A DNA stretch of 64,000 bases from the NCBI RefSeq assembly GCF_022808675.1, contig NZ_JAKZKV010000004.1, positions 62,001 through 126,000 of the forward strand, written 5' to 3'. The notes under the pieces are model-generated. The model was given only the letters and a program-made list of their open reading frames with translations. It did no database searches and was not told the DNA's origin. The stretch is from Parabacteroides sp. FAFU027 (GTDB taxonomy: Bacteria; Bacteroidota; Bacteroidia; Bacteroidales; UBA7332). A program made the translations under genes and the position numbers. This document shows, piece by piece, positions 1-11,649 of this stretch (positions within the stretch are counted from its first letter, which is position 1; every line of letters begins with the position of its first letter).

Positions 1-41
1 AGCGAGCCCATCATCATCAGAGAGAGAATGGTCTTTTTCAT
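1..41 (-). CDS. N-terminus of an exported protein (partial)
   Basis: An ATG at 41 on the minus strand opens a frame running off the left edge. The 13 readable residues (MKKTILSLMMMGS) have the Lys-Lys plus hydrophobic pattern of a signal peptide. The gene lies in the same direction as the PL11 lyase downstream at 514-2445 and has the 21-bp array at 175-390 in its upstream region. Function cannot be told; membership of the pectin locus is only inferred from position. Confidence 0.6.
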   Translation of the reverse strand, partial: MKKTILSLMMMGS

Positions 42-174
42 GTGTCAATAATGATTTTTTGTTTGGTTTTGAGTAACGTAATTGTAAACGCAAATTTAAC
101 GTTTTGTGTTTAATGCCATTTCCAAAATTAGATATTGATGAGATTTAGGCTCATTTTGACAGGATAATGACGGA

Positions 175-390
175 GAAATGCAAGAGAGTCGCGCAGAAAT
201 GCGAGAGCGACGTCCGGAAATGCGAAAGAGTCAGGCAGAAATGGGTGAGAGGCACCCGGAAATGCTTCGGCGGTATACAGAAATGCGAGAGCGCCATCCA
301 GAAATGCACGAGAGTCACTCAGAAATGCGAGGGAGGCGGTCAGAAATGCGTGGGAGTCACCCGGAAATGCATGGGAGGCATGCATAAATG
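175..390. repeat. 21-bp phased direct-repeat array 1 (core GAAATG)
   Basis: The hexamer GAAATG starts at 175, 196, 217, 238, 259, 280, 301, 322, 343 and 364, with a degenerate copy (TAAATG) at 385: eleven cores at exactly 21-bp pitch. The 15 bases between cores vary, though purine-rich 'cGAGAG'-like words recur. It lies upstream of the gene at the left edge and downstream of the PL11 gene. Because 21 is a multiple of three, frames stay open on both strands, but substitutions do not follow a codon pattern, so I do not call a protein. Confidence 0.85.
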
Positions 391-445
391 CGAGAGCGGC
401 GGATTATTCAAGAACAGCATCATTCTTATAAATAATCGGGCGTCA

Positions 446-479
446 AAAACCTAACAGGTTTTCAAAACCTGTTAGGTTT
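446..479 (-). repeat. CCTAACAGG palindrome, terminator-like, copy 1
   Basis: A near-perfect palindrome (AACCTAACAGG, short loop, CCTGTTAGGTT) about 35 bp beyond the PL11 stop codon. Read on the minus strand the stem is followed by a run of T, so it can act as an intrinsic terminator. A second copy, with the same flanking GGCCTTT, lies at 56696-56729 just beyond the SusD stop codon, which makes this a dispersed palindromic family. Confidence 0.75.
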
Positions 480-513
480 GGCCTTTTGGGGCACGCCCTT
501 CCAATTAGTCGGT

Positions 514-2445
514 TTATTTTTTATCGAGAAAACATTTCGATGAAGCCGGAGCCTTCTTTTTTACCGTGTAGATACGGGGTTTGGGCAAGTTGCCGGTTCC
601 GTCACCCATGTAGAAGCCGAGATGAGGAGGTTGGTTGTATGCTGTATTTTGCCAGGCTACACCGAGGCGATAGACCGGGTCGTGCATCAGGGTATAGATG
701 CGGTAATCGGTCGGAGTGGTAGTGGTGAAAATCATCAGTTGGCTTGGGTCGGCACTGTTGGTGAGGACCACCTCTTCGCGCCAGTCGCCCAGGATATCGG
801 CGCTGATATTGGGATCATTCTTCGTACCGTTGATGGAGCGTGCCCCGTAATCCCGGAAGTTAACCAGGCGGGTTGTGCCGTCGCCGGTCCATTTATCCAG
901 TTTGGTGCCGTCGAGCAATTCATCCTGCAGGTCACCATCCCAGTAAATGCGGAAGTTGATGGAGGGTCTGTGGTCGGAAATTTTTTTCCCTTTACAGTCA
1001 AAAACGCCTTCGTCAGCGATACTCCACATCTCAAATCCGCGGTGTTTGGGGTCAATATCGGCAGACAGGCCGCGTCCGTTGTCATTTCCGGTAAATCCAC
1101 CCCAGAGAATTTTACCCGTTTGGGCATCGTGGAGTTCGTAGCCGTAAGGAGACTGGTGCTCCTCGTGTACTTCCCACACTTCGAGTCCGGGGTGATCCGG
1201 ATCCAGATCTGAAAGGTGCATGGCATCGCCGTGTCCCAGTCCGGTGCTGTACAGCATTTTACCGTTATCATCAAAAGCAGACGCTCCGTAAATCACTTCA
1301 TCCTTACCATCGTTATCCACATCGGCAACGCTCAGGTTGTGGTTGCCTTGACCGTACGCTCCTTTTCCTCTGGTGGTGCCTGAATCATATATCCAGCGTT
1401 TGGTCAGTTTCCCGTCTCGGAAGTCCCAGGCCGAAAGCGTCAGTCGGGTATAATATCCCCGTCCCATCACGATGCTGGGATGCACGCCATCCAGATAAGC
1501 CACACAGCCTAGGAAGCGGTCCACACGGTTACCGTATAAGTCGCCCCAGATTTCCGATGAGCCGCGCGACACTTCAAAGGGAACGGTGGCAATATTTTTA
1601 CCTTTATCCCCGCTAAACACAGTGAGGTACTCCGGACCCTTGAGGATGTACCCCATTCTGGTTTTAGCCTCGGGATTGGACGTCATTTCCCGGTAATCGG
1701 CTTTGGGATCGTCATTGTTCAGCAAAACATTTGCACCTGTTCCATCGATAGTGCCGGGCGCTGTTTTGCAAACGACCTCAGCGCATCCGTCCCCGTCAAA
1801 GTCGTAGACCATAAACTGTGTATAGTGGGCTCCGGCACGGATATTCCTGCCCAGATCAATGCGCCAGAGTTGTTTGCCGTTCTGCTTGTAAGCATCGAAG
1901 TAAACATTACCGGTAAATCCGGTGTGTGAATTGTCATGAGCATTGGAGGGGTCCCACTTGACCACAATTTCATATTCCCCGTCACCATCCAAATCACCGA
2001 TACTGCAATCGCCAGGGTAATAGACATAATTGCGTCCGTCCGGCGTTGTTCCTCCTTCGGGACGTTTCATCTGAATGGTTTTGTAGAATTGAGGCCAGGG
2101 ATTCACGGTCTGTGAGGCCCCGGTTTCTGAGCCGTTGACCACCGCCTTAACGGTATAACGGCTGTTAACCGTACCATCCTTATCCGTAAAGTTGGTAGCT
2201 CCGTGAAGAGGGGTTTTATTTAAGAGAATATTCTCATCCCGATAAATGTTGAACTTGGTTGTAAGATCTTCGTCACCGGATATTCTCCAGCTCAGGAAGA
2301 CCCCGGAATCGGTTTTTACAGCCACCAGTCCGCGGTCGAGATATTCCATCTGTCTTCTGGGTAATTCGGCACCAAAGGCCGTCATCGTCAAAAGAAGGAT
2401 TGTAAACAGAAGGCCGATTCTGCTTCTGAGAAGTCGTGATTTCAT
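514..2445 (-). CDS. rhamnogalacturonan lyase, PL11 family
   Basis: 643 residues with a signal peptide of about 26 residues (Arg-rich start, hydrophobic stretch, AFGA). The mature protein begins PRRQMEYLDRGLVAVKTD and carries the family's FG-GAP-like calcium-binding blades such as GDLDGDGEYEIVVKWD and DFDGDGCAEV, as in Bacillus YesW/YesX. PL11 enzymes cleave the rhamnose-galacturonic acid backbone of RG-I by beta-elimination, in the periplasm or at the surface. This product fits with the GH105 and GH106 genes 50 kb away in the same window. Length is normal for the family. Start ATG at 2445; a TAnnTTTG -7 box lies upstream at 2466-2473. Confidence 0.92.
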   Translation of the reverse strand: MKSRLLRSRIGLLFTILLLTMTAFGAELPRRQMEYLDRGLVAVKTDSGVFLSWRISGDEDLTTKFNIYRDENILLNKTPLHGATNFTDKDGTVNSRYTVKAVVNGSETGASQTVNPWPQFYKTIQMKRPEGGTTPDGRNYVYYPGDCSIGDLDGDGEYEIVVKWDPSNAHDNSHTGFTGNVYFDAYKQNGKQLWRIDLGRNIRAGAHYTQFMVYDFDGDGCAEVVCKTAPGTIDGTGANVLLNNDDPKADYREMTSNPEAKTRMGYILKGPEYLTVFSGDKGKNIATVPFEVSRGSSEIWGDLYGNRVDRFLGCVAYLDGVHPSIVMGRGYYTRLTLSAWDFRDGKLTKRWIYDSGTTRGKGAYGQGNHNLSVADVDNDGKDEVIYGASAFDDNGKMLYSTGLGHGDAMHLSDLDPDHPGLEVWEVHEEHQSPYGYELHDAQTGKILWGGFTGNDNGRGLSADIDPKHRGFEMWSIADEGVFDCKGKKISDHRPSINFRIYWDGDLQDELLDGTKLDKWTGDGTTRLVNFRDYGARSINGTKNDPNISADILGDWREEVVLTNSADPSQLMIFTTTTPTDYRIYTLMHDPVYRLGVAWQNTAYNQPPHLGFYMGDGTGNLPKPRIYTVKKKAPASSKCFLDKK

Positions 2446-5865
<3,420 letters not shown>

Positions 5866-5889
5866 GAGTTTTATTTTGTGAAAATATTG

Positions 5890-5920
5890 TCGGGGTGGCT
5901 TGGGTCACCCCGATTTGTTT
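5890..5920 (+). terminator. terminator after GH2 (GGGGTG hairpin)
   Basis: TCGGGGTG - loop - CACCCCGA followed by TTTGTTTT, 24 bp after the stop. A closely similar hairpin with the same loop (ggcttgggt versus ggctttggt) follows the next gene at 7055-7083, so the intervening gene is bracketed by direct copies of one element. Confidence 0.75.
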
Positions 5921-6016
5921 TAAGACTTTTATTAGCTTTGCAGAAGTGGCTAAAACAGTTAATTTGTTCCGAAGCCTAAATATCGAATTTAAGCTGACAT
6001 AATCTTAAAACCAACT

Positions 6017-7045
6017 ATGGAAATCCAATTTCAAAACGCTCTTTCAGATTACAAGTCCTTTTACAGGCTACATTACACGAATGAACTGCGTAAACGAATC
6101 GCAGTAGCATTCGTTTTCCCTTTAGTAATTGGTTACTCCTTTGCCGGGCAGTCGTTTGACTGGACCAGATTCATCTCTACCGCAATTTTAGCTGAAGTCC
6201 TTTATATCGGTTTTTTCTATTTTACCCCCTATCTGATTTCTGTTTACAGGATAAATAAAGCAATTTTAAAAGACCCTAGATATTTGGAAAGAAAAAGACT
6301 GTGGATTTCGGATGAGGGAATTTCTTTTGAAACGGCGACCCGCAACGAAACTATGCGATGGGAAAGTTTGGTCTCTGCCGAATCAAATGGGGAATATGTT
6401 TCTCTGACTCTTGCCGATAAAAGATTTTATTTGATTCCTGTCAAAGCATTCCCATCTGAATCCGACTTGATAAATTTTCTTGGAGTCGCTCAAAGTGAAA
6501 TTATAAAAGTAAGAGGGTCTATGAAATTGCCTAATGATGCAACAAAACAAAGACCTCCCTATATTTTAGGGATTTCATGTATCATTCCTTTGATAGGCGC
6601 ATTTATCGGAATCCTATTTGTCGTTTTGGGAATTACAAAATATAAAGACAAATGGTTTACTATGATTGGTGTATTGGGCATTGTATTTACAATTGTGCTG
6701 TATGTTTTTTTAGTACCGGGAATCTGGAATACAAAAGATATGGACAGACAAAAAGCTGAGTTAGCTCAATCTTCTCTAAACTCTCTGGTTAAAGAGATCG
6801 AATTCTATAAACTTCAGCATGGTAAATATCCTCAGAAGCTTGAATTGTTGGATAGTTATGAAATCTATGATCCATTAATGACTGAGAAAAATAAGAATTC
6901 AACCTTTAATTACTTTGTTGAGGGTGATAAATACAACCTCTTTTCGTCAGGTATTGATAGAATAGCTAATACAAAAGATGATTTATACCCTGAAGTTACA
7001 GTAACTGATAGCAGTAAAATCGGGCTTATCAGACGCAACGAATGA
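6017..7045 (+). CDS. membrane protein: YcxB-like part plus pseudopilin-G-like C-terminus
   Basis: 342 residues, no signal peptide. Transmembrane segments at about 29-48, 56-80, 182-205 and 212-236. Residues about 85-165 (LWISDEGISFETATRNETMRWESL...) resemble the YcxB-like domain family. After the last segment, residues 245-335 have features of the type II secretion protein G core: a helix ending EIEFYKLQHGKYPQKLELL and a terminal YNLFSSGIDRIANTKDDLYP stretch like the calcium-loop end of GspG. I infer a fusion; the function is unknown. The gene is AT-richer than the GH2 genes on both sides and is bracketed by two copies of the same hairpin, which suggests insertion. Both domain assignments are from pattern memory, not from a search. 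Confidence 0.6.
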   Translation: MEIQFQNALSDYKSFYRLHYTNELRKRIAVAFVFPLVIGYSFAGQSFDWTRFISTAILAEVLYIGFFYFTPYLISVYRINKAILKDPRYLERKRLWISDEGISFETATRNETMRWESLVSAESNGEYVSLTLADKRFYLIPVKAFPSESDLINFLGVAQSEIIKVRGSMKLPNDATKQRPPYILGISCIIPLIGAFIGILFVVLGITKYKDKWFTMIGVLGIVFTIVLYVFLVPGIWNTKDMDRQKAELAQSSLNSLVKEIEFYKLQHGKYPQKLELLDSYEIYDPLMTEKNKNSTFNYFVEGDKYNLFSSGIDRIANTKDDLYPEVTVTDSSKIGLIRRNE

Positions 7046-7054
7046 AAATCTTTG

Positions 7055-7083
7055 TCTGGGTGGCTTTGGTCACCCCGATTTTT
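7055..7083 (+). terminator. terminator after membrane-fusion gene
   Basis: TCTGGGTG - loop - CACCCCGA followed by TTTTTG, 10 bp past the stop codon at 7045. It is a near-copy of the hairpin at 5890-5920. Confidence 0.75.
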
Positions 7084-7104
7084 GTATAAAGAGCTCCATT
7101 TATA

Positions 7105-7135
7105 TTCAGGGGGTGACTCTGAGTCACCCCCTGAA
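7105..7135. repeat. perfect 15-bp inverted repeat
   Basis: TTCAGGGGGTGACTC, one base, then its exact complement. Without a T-run on either strand it is more like a palindromic repeat or a protein site than a terminator. It contains the GGGGTGAC word seen in the two neighbouring hairpins. Confidence 0.7.
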
Positions 7136-7148
7136 TTGCAGAACGAGC

Positions 7149-7280
7149 CATTGTTCGGTTATTTAGAGCATTGTGTGAATCAAATTTGCCATTGTGTTAC
7201 CCTGATCAGTCATTGAGTGAGTGGTATCTGCCATTGTGCAACCCAAATTATCCATTGTGCGAATCTGATTGCTCATTGTG
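7149..7280. repeat. 21-bp phased direct-repeat array 4 (core CATTGTG)
   Basis: CATTGTG-like heptamers begin at 7149 (CATTGTT), 7169, 7190, 7211 (CATTGAG), 7232, 7253 and 7274: seven cores, five steps of exactly 21 bp and one of 20 bp. The intervening 14 bp are essentially unrelated. The array ends 117 bp before the GH2 start at 7397, so it occupies that gene's upstream region. Confidence 0.8.
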
Positions 7281-7396
7281 AATTATACGTTGTAGAGATT
7301 ATGTTTCCACCTATTTCATTTTCCCATCATAAAATACAGTGAAAATCAGAAAGGAAAGCGTTATTTTTGGCCACCGAATAATTAATCTGATCAGCA

Positions 7397-9847
7397 ATGA
7401 GAAAAATCACACACTACTCACTACTGTTTTTAATGCTTCCTTTTTCCATCTTTGCCGGAGAATCCGTCCGCAAGGAATACACTCTGGAGAAGAACTGGAA
7501 GTTCACCAAAGGGGATGTCGCCAGCGCCATGACCCCGTCGTTCAATGATGCGAAATGGCAGTCAGTATCCGTGCCCCACGATTGGGCCATCTACGGGCCG
7601 TTTGCCAAAAGCATCGATGCCTACAGCTCCAAAATCGTGCAAAACAACGAGAACAAAGAGACCATGAAAACCGGTCGTACCGGTTCGCTGCCCTTTATCG
7701 GGGTAGGGTGGTACCGCCTGAAATTCTCCGTGCCCGAATTCAGTGCAGGCAAAAAAGTGACGCTGCTTTTCGACGGCGCTATGAGCAATGCGCAGGTATA
7801 TATTAATGGTAAAGAGGTCGGTCGCTGGCCTTACGGGTACAGCTCGTTCCATTTCGACATCACCCCGTTCCTCAAATCATCGGGCGAGAATATCCTGGCC
7901 GTTCGTTTGGAAAATAAGGAAAGGCAGTCACGCTGGTATCCCGGGGCGGGTCTTTACCGCAATGTGCATCTGATTGTTTCTGACGAGACCCACATTCCGG
8001 TATGGGGAACCTACATCACCACTCCAAAGGTCTCCTCTGAATTTGCCAAAGTGAATATCAAGACTCAGATTGAAACCACCGCATCCATCAACGACCTGAA
8101 AATCGAAACCGAAATCCTCGATGCCAAAGGGGAATCCGTAGCAAAATCAGTTCGGGGAATGAGCCGATACGACGAAGGAACCCTGGAGCAATCTTTGATT
8201 GTAACCCGTCCTTCTCTCTGGTCGCCCGAAACGCCGTCGCTTTACACGGCTGTGACCAAAGTCTATCAGAACGATGTGTTGAAAGACAGCTATTCCACCC
8301 GTTTCGGTATCCGCGAGATTAAATACGAGTCGATGAAAGGCTTTTCATTGAATGGGAAAATCCGCAAGTTCAAAGGCGTTTGTCTGCACCACGACTTAGG
8401 GCCTTTGGGAACAGCGATTAACAAAGCCGCCCTCCGCCGTCAGCTCACCATCCTTAAAGACATGGGATGCGACGCCATCCGTACTTCGCACAATCCTCCT
8501 GCACCTGAATTGCTCGACCTTTGCGACGAGATGGGCTTCCTGGTGATGGACGAATCTTTCGATACCTGGAAAAGTCCGAAGGTGGAAAATGGCTACCAGA
8601 CGCTTTTCAACGACTGGGCGGAGAAAGATATGGTGACGATGATTCACCGCGACCGCAATCACCCATCCATCGTGATGTGGAGTATCGGGAATGAAATCGG
8701 CGAACAAAGTGTAGCCGGAGGAAATAAGGTGTTGAAATACCTGCAGGATATCTGTCACCGCGAAGACCCTACACGTCCCGTTACGGCAGGTATGGACCGT
8801 CTGGATAACGCGTTGAAAAATAACTTTGCCGCCCTGTTGGATATTCCGGGCTTTAACTACAAGCCGGGTCGTTATGAGGAAGCAGCTAAAGTGTTGCCAC
8901 AGGGAATGCTTCTGGGTTCGGAGACAGCATCGACGGTGAGTTCGCGCGGTGTATATAAATTCCCGGTAGAGTTTGGTAAAGACAAACAGTATCCCGACAA
9001 CCAGTGCTCTTCGTATGACTTCGAAGCCTGCAACTGGTCGCAGGTTCCCGATGATGAATTCGTTAAACAGGATGACCTGAATTATGTTATCGGTGAATTC
9101 GTCTGGACCGGATTCGACTACCTCGGCGAGCCGACTCCTTACGATGAATACTGGCCTTCGCACAGCTCTTACTTCGGCATTTGCGATTTGGCCGGATTGC
9201 CCAAAGACCGCTTTTACCTCTACCGCAGCCGTTGGAATACCTCTGCGAATACGATTCACATCCTGCCTCACTGGACCTGGACGGGTCGCGAGGGACAGGT
9301 TACGCCGGTATTCTGCTACACCAACTATCCATCTGCCGAGTTGTTTGTAAATGGCAAAAGCATGGGCAAACAGGTGAAATCGAAAGAAAACAACCAGACC
9401 CGTTACCGCCTGATGTGGAAAGATGTAAAGTACGAACCCGGTACCCTCAAAGTGGTTGCGTATGATGAAGCCGGAAAAGCGGTTGCCACAGAAGAAGTCC
9501 ACACTGCAGGCAAGCCGCACCACATCGAGTTGGTCGCTGACCGCAATCAGTTGTCTGCGGATGGAAAAGACCTCGCTTTCGTAACCGTAAAAGTTGTGGA
9601 TGAAAAAGGAAACTTTTGTCCGGATGCAGATAATCTGCTGAAGTTCAGTGTGACCGGATCCGGAGTATATCGCGCAGCAACGAATGGCGATGCTACAAGC
9701 CTGGAGCAATTCCATTTGCCGCAAATGCACGTTTTCAAGGGAATGCTGACCGCTGTGGTACAAGCGTCTGAGAAATCAGGTAAAATGGTATTTAAAGTAG
9801 AAGGAAAAGGACTCAATGCGGGTGTGCTTTCGATAGAAACCAAATAA
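7397..9847 (+). CDS. beta-galactosidase/related hydrolase, GH2 with DUF4982
   Basis: 816 residues, signal peptide of about 20 residues ending IFAG. Jelly roll (about 25-195, WRYxPGAG-type motif SRWYPGAGLYR), Ig domain (about 200-300), TIM barrel (about 305-600), DUF4982 domain (about 635-700, around TGREGQVTPVFCYTNYPSAE) and a C-terminal GH2 domain 5 (about 715-810). The acid/base is Glu433 in WSIGNEIGE and the nucleophile Glu509 in GSETAS. This architecture is typical of Bacteroidota GH2 galactosidases acting on plant oligosaccharides; exact specificity is not readable. It lies directly downstream of array 4. Confidence 0.9.
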   Translation: MRKITHYSLLFLMLPFSIFAGESVRKEYTLEKNWKFTKGDVASAMTPSFNDAKWQSVSVPHDWAIYGPFAKSIDAYSSKIVQNNENKETMKTGRTGSLPFIGVGWYRLKFSVPEFSAGKKVTLLFDGAMSNAQVYINGKEVGRWPYGYSSFHFDITPFLKSSGENILAVRLENKERQSRWYPGAGLYRNVHLIVSDETHIPVWGTYITTPKVSSEFAKVNIKTQIETTASINDLKIETEILDAKGESVAKSVRGMSRYDEGTLEQSLIVTRPSLWSPETPSLYTAVTKVYQNDVLKDSYSTRFGIREIKYESMKGFSLNGKIRKFKGVCLHHDLGPLGTAINKAALRRQLTILKDMGCDAIRTSHNPPAPELLDLCDEMGFLVMDESFDTWKSPKVENGYQTLFNDWAEKDMVTMIHRDRNHPSIVMWSIGNEIGEQSVAGGNKVLKYLQDICHREDPTRPVTAGMDRLDNALKNNFAALLDIPGFNYKPGRYEEAAKVLPQGMLLGSETASTVSSRGVYKFPVEFGKDKQYPDNQCSSYDFEACNWSQVPDDEFVKQDDLNYVIGEFVWTGFDYLGEPTPYDEYWPSHSSYFGICDLAGLPKDRFYLYRSRWNTSANTIHILPHWTWTGREGQVTPVFCYTNYPSAELFVNGKSMGKQVKSKENNQTRYRLMWKDVKYEPGTLKVVAYDEAGKAVATEEVHTAGKPHHIELVADRNQLSADGKDLAFVTVKVVDEKGNFCPDADNLLKFSVTGSGVYRAATNGDATSLEQFHLPQMHVFKGMLTAVVQASEKSGKMVFKVEGKGLNAGVLSIETK

Positions 9848-9894
9848 GATTCAAATGTAGAACTGTATAGCAATTTTGTTGCAAATTGATTTAG

Positions 9895-9952
9895 GGTATT
9901 TCTGAATTCAGATGTTAGCTAATAGAGCCGGCACATTGAATTCAGAAATACC
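9895..9952. repeat. perfect 16-bp inverted repeat downstream of GH2
   Basis: GGTATTTCTGAATTCA (9895-9910) is exactly mirrored at 9937-9952, with a 26-base loop. It starts 48 bp past the GH2 stop. There is no T-run, so it is a weak terminator candidate; it could be an mRNA-stabilising hairpin or a palindromic repeat. The rest of the 9848-10204 gap shows no coding signal. Confidence 0.65.
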
Positions 9953-10117
9953 ATGAATTTGCCTTCCGTTTCGTAAGCAATCGTGTATTCATTGAATAAA
10001 TCCTTAAGAAATAAGAACTACACTTAATGGCTGTTTGTTAGAAGATTGAAGGCTTGATTCATCGGCTGTTTCCTGAAGTTCGTCGATTTTTAAACGGATG
10101 AAAAATCTTTATTCGAT

Positions 10118-10125
10118 TACATTTG
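10118..10125 (+). promoter_or_regulatory. -7 box for cytidylate-kinase-like gene
   Basis: TACATTTG matches TAnnTTTG, 80 bp before the ATG at 10205. No clear -33 TTTG is seen. Confidence 0.4.
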
Positions 10126-10204
10126 CCGGAAAGAGCTTATGGTTGCTTTTTAGCCTGACGAGTGATTGATTCGTGAACTATTAACTCTCTCAAAAAGCTT
10201 TACT

Positions 10205-10903
10205 ATGGAAAATCTATTGCTGAAATACATGAACGAGCGTATAGGCAAAGCTCCTCTGATGAGTCCGCCGCATCCGGGCCCGGTCATTACAATTTCCAGA
10301 CAATGCGGCTGTAACGCCAACGATGTTGCAGAGGTATTGATCGAAAAGATAAACAAGATCTATGCGGGATCAAAGACTTTTGTTCCCTGGAAGCATGTCA
10401 GCAAGGAGATTCTGGCTGTAGCATCCGAGGAGTTGAAGATGCATCCCGAAAAGGTGGAAATGCTTCTTGACGAAACCGAAAAAAACTTTGCTGAAGAGTT
10501 GGTGCTCTCTTTTACCGATTCCTATTATGCCCATGGCACAAAGTTTAAAAAGGTAATCGGGGAAGTGATTCGTAATATTGCCGTCAAAGGAAATGTCGTT
10601 ATCGTCGGACGTGCCAGTGGTATTATCGCCGGAGATATTCCGAAATCATTGCATGTTCAACTGGAAGCTCCGATCTCCTGGCGTACAGCGATGCTGAGTC
10701 ATCGCAAAAATATGTCGTTGATCGAAACCCGGAAATACATTGATCAGGTAGATAAGCAACGTATGGCATTCCGGGATCATTTTAAAGGAAAAACCAGTGA
10801 TAAACTGGAACATGATCTCTCATTTAATGCGCAGACTCTCAATGCAGACCAGATTGCCGATCTGATCATCAGAGCCGCAGAGATTCGTCATTTATTTGAT
10901 TGA
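10205..10903 (+). CDS. cytidylate kinase-like family protein
   Basis: 232 residues from the ATG at 10205 (MENLLLKYMNERIGK). It begins with the conserved GPVITISRQCGCNANDVAE nucleotide-binding segment in place of a standard P-loop, followed by the helix-rich body of the Cytidylate_kin2 family; VIVGRASGIIAGDI and the Arg-rich lid (MLSHRKNMSLIETRKYIDQVDKQR) also match. Family members are predicted nucleoside-monophosphate kinases, but many are uncharacterised. An upstream in-frame ATT offers an extension with no support. The stop overlaps the region of the next start: atpZ begins 2 bp later, so the two are probably co-transcribed. Confidence 0.8.
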   Translation: MENLLLKYMNERIGKAPLMSPPHPGPVITISRQCGCNANDVAEVLIEKINKIYAGSKTFVPWKHVSKEILAVASEELKMHPEKVEMLLDETEKNFAEELVLSFTDSYYAHGTKFKKVIGEVIRNIAVKGNVVIVGRASGIIAGDIPKSLHVQLEAPISWRTAMLSHRKNMSLIETRKYIDQVDKQRMAFRDHFKGKTSDKLEHDLSFNAQTLNADQIADLIIRAAEIRHLFD

Positions 10904-10905
10904 TA

Positions 10906-11142
10906 ATGGGGAAGACTAACGGGGAAGACAAATTGAAGAAAGGGAAAAAAGCCCTTAATTCTTACGCAACAATATCGAGCCTGATACTTCAACTCGTTGC
11001 ACTTATAGTACTGGGAGGATGGGGCGGCAAAGAGCTGGACAGATGGTTGAAGTTTTCTTTCCCGCTCTTTACTTTACTGTTTTTGCTGATCACGGCATGC
11101 TTTGGTTTTTATTATCTGGTCAAAACGATGCTTAAAAAATAG
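10906..11142 (+). CDS. AtpZ/AtpI-family small membrane protein
   Basis: 78 residues from ATG 10906. A Lys-rich N-terminus precedes two transmembrane helices (about 22-41 and 48-70) with the GGWGGKELDRW loop typical of the AtpZ family, which assists F1Fo assembly or cation supply. Its position at the head of the atp cluster supports this. It starts 2 bp after the kinase-like gene's stop. Confidence 0.8.
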   Translation: MGKTNGEDKLKKGKKALNSYATISSLILQLVALIVLGGWGGKELDRWLKFSFPLFTLLFLLITACFGFYYLVKTMLKK

Positions 11143-11213
11143 CCGTACTTCATTTAAAAAGTGACCATACTATTAAGAATTCCAAAAACAGTATGATACT
11201 CATATTAAATTGT

Positions 11214-11221
11214 TACATTTG
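11214..11221 (+). promoter_or_regulatory. -7 box immediately before the atpI-like ATG
   Basis: TACATTTG ends only 5 bp before the ATG at 11227. With the usual start site about 5-8 bp after the box, the transcript would be leaderless or nearly so. No clear -33 element is visible. Confidence 0.45.
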
Positions 11222-11226
11222 CCGCC

Positions 11227-11613
11227 ATGTCACAAGTTCGAAGAAAGTTTATTCTTAGACTTATTGTCTTTTGTCTAATATTAATAGGGGTATCGGTGTC
11301 ATTTTTCTTGGTTTTTAAGCCAGAATGGTACACTCCGCTATTTCCTACTCAGTTCATTCTCATTTCACTTATAACCTTTGTCAGTTTTCACCGGCTCCTT
11401 AAAGTGTGTGATGCAAATCCCTTGCGTTTTTCATCGGTGTATATTGGATCCACGACCATAAAGCTGTTTGTATATCTTGCTTTTCTGGTAGGGTGTTTGT
11501 TACTGGCTGACGTTAAAGTGCGTGAGTTTTTAATGACCTTCCTAGTATTGTATTTTTGCTTTACACTTTTTGAAGTGGTACAGTTGCTCGCTTTTTGCAA
11601 AACCAGAAAGTGA
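11227..11613 (+). CDS. AtpI-like membrane protein of the atp cluster
   Basis: 128 residues with four predicted transmembrane helices (about 9-30, 37-55, 75-97, 101-122) and almost no soluble part. This topology and the location directly before atpB correspond to ATP synthase protein I, which in other bacteria helps assemble the c-ring. Sequence similarity to classical AtpI is too low to see by eye, so the assignment rests mainly on topology and position. Confidence 0.65.
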   Translation: MSQVRRKFILRLIVFCLILIGVSVSFFLVFKPEWYTPLFPTQFILISLITFVSFHRLLKVCDANPLRFSSVYIGSTTIKLFVYLAFLVGCLLLADVKVREFLMTFLVLYFCFTLFEVVQLLAFCKTRK

Positions 11614-11649
11614 TAATCTTGAAATCGTAATTTGAAACACAATTTTGTA

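Noticed and set aside
128..454. Open frames on both strands across array 1 (7-residue repeats)
   Set aside because: A 21-bp period keeps any stop-free frame open automatically. Base conservation follows the DNA core, not codon positions, and the frames lack signal or start context.
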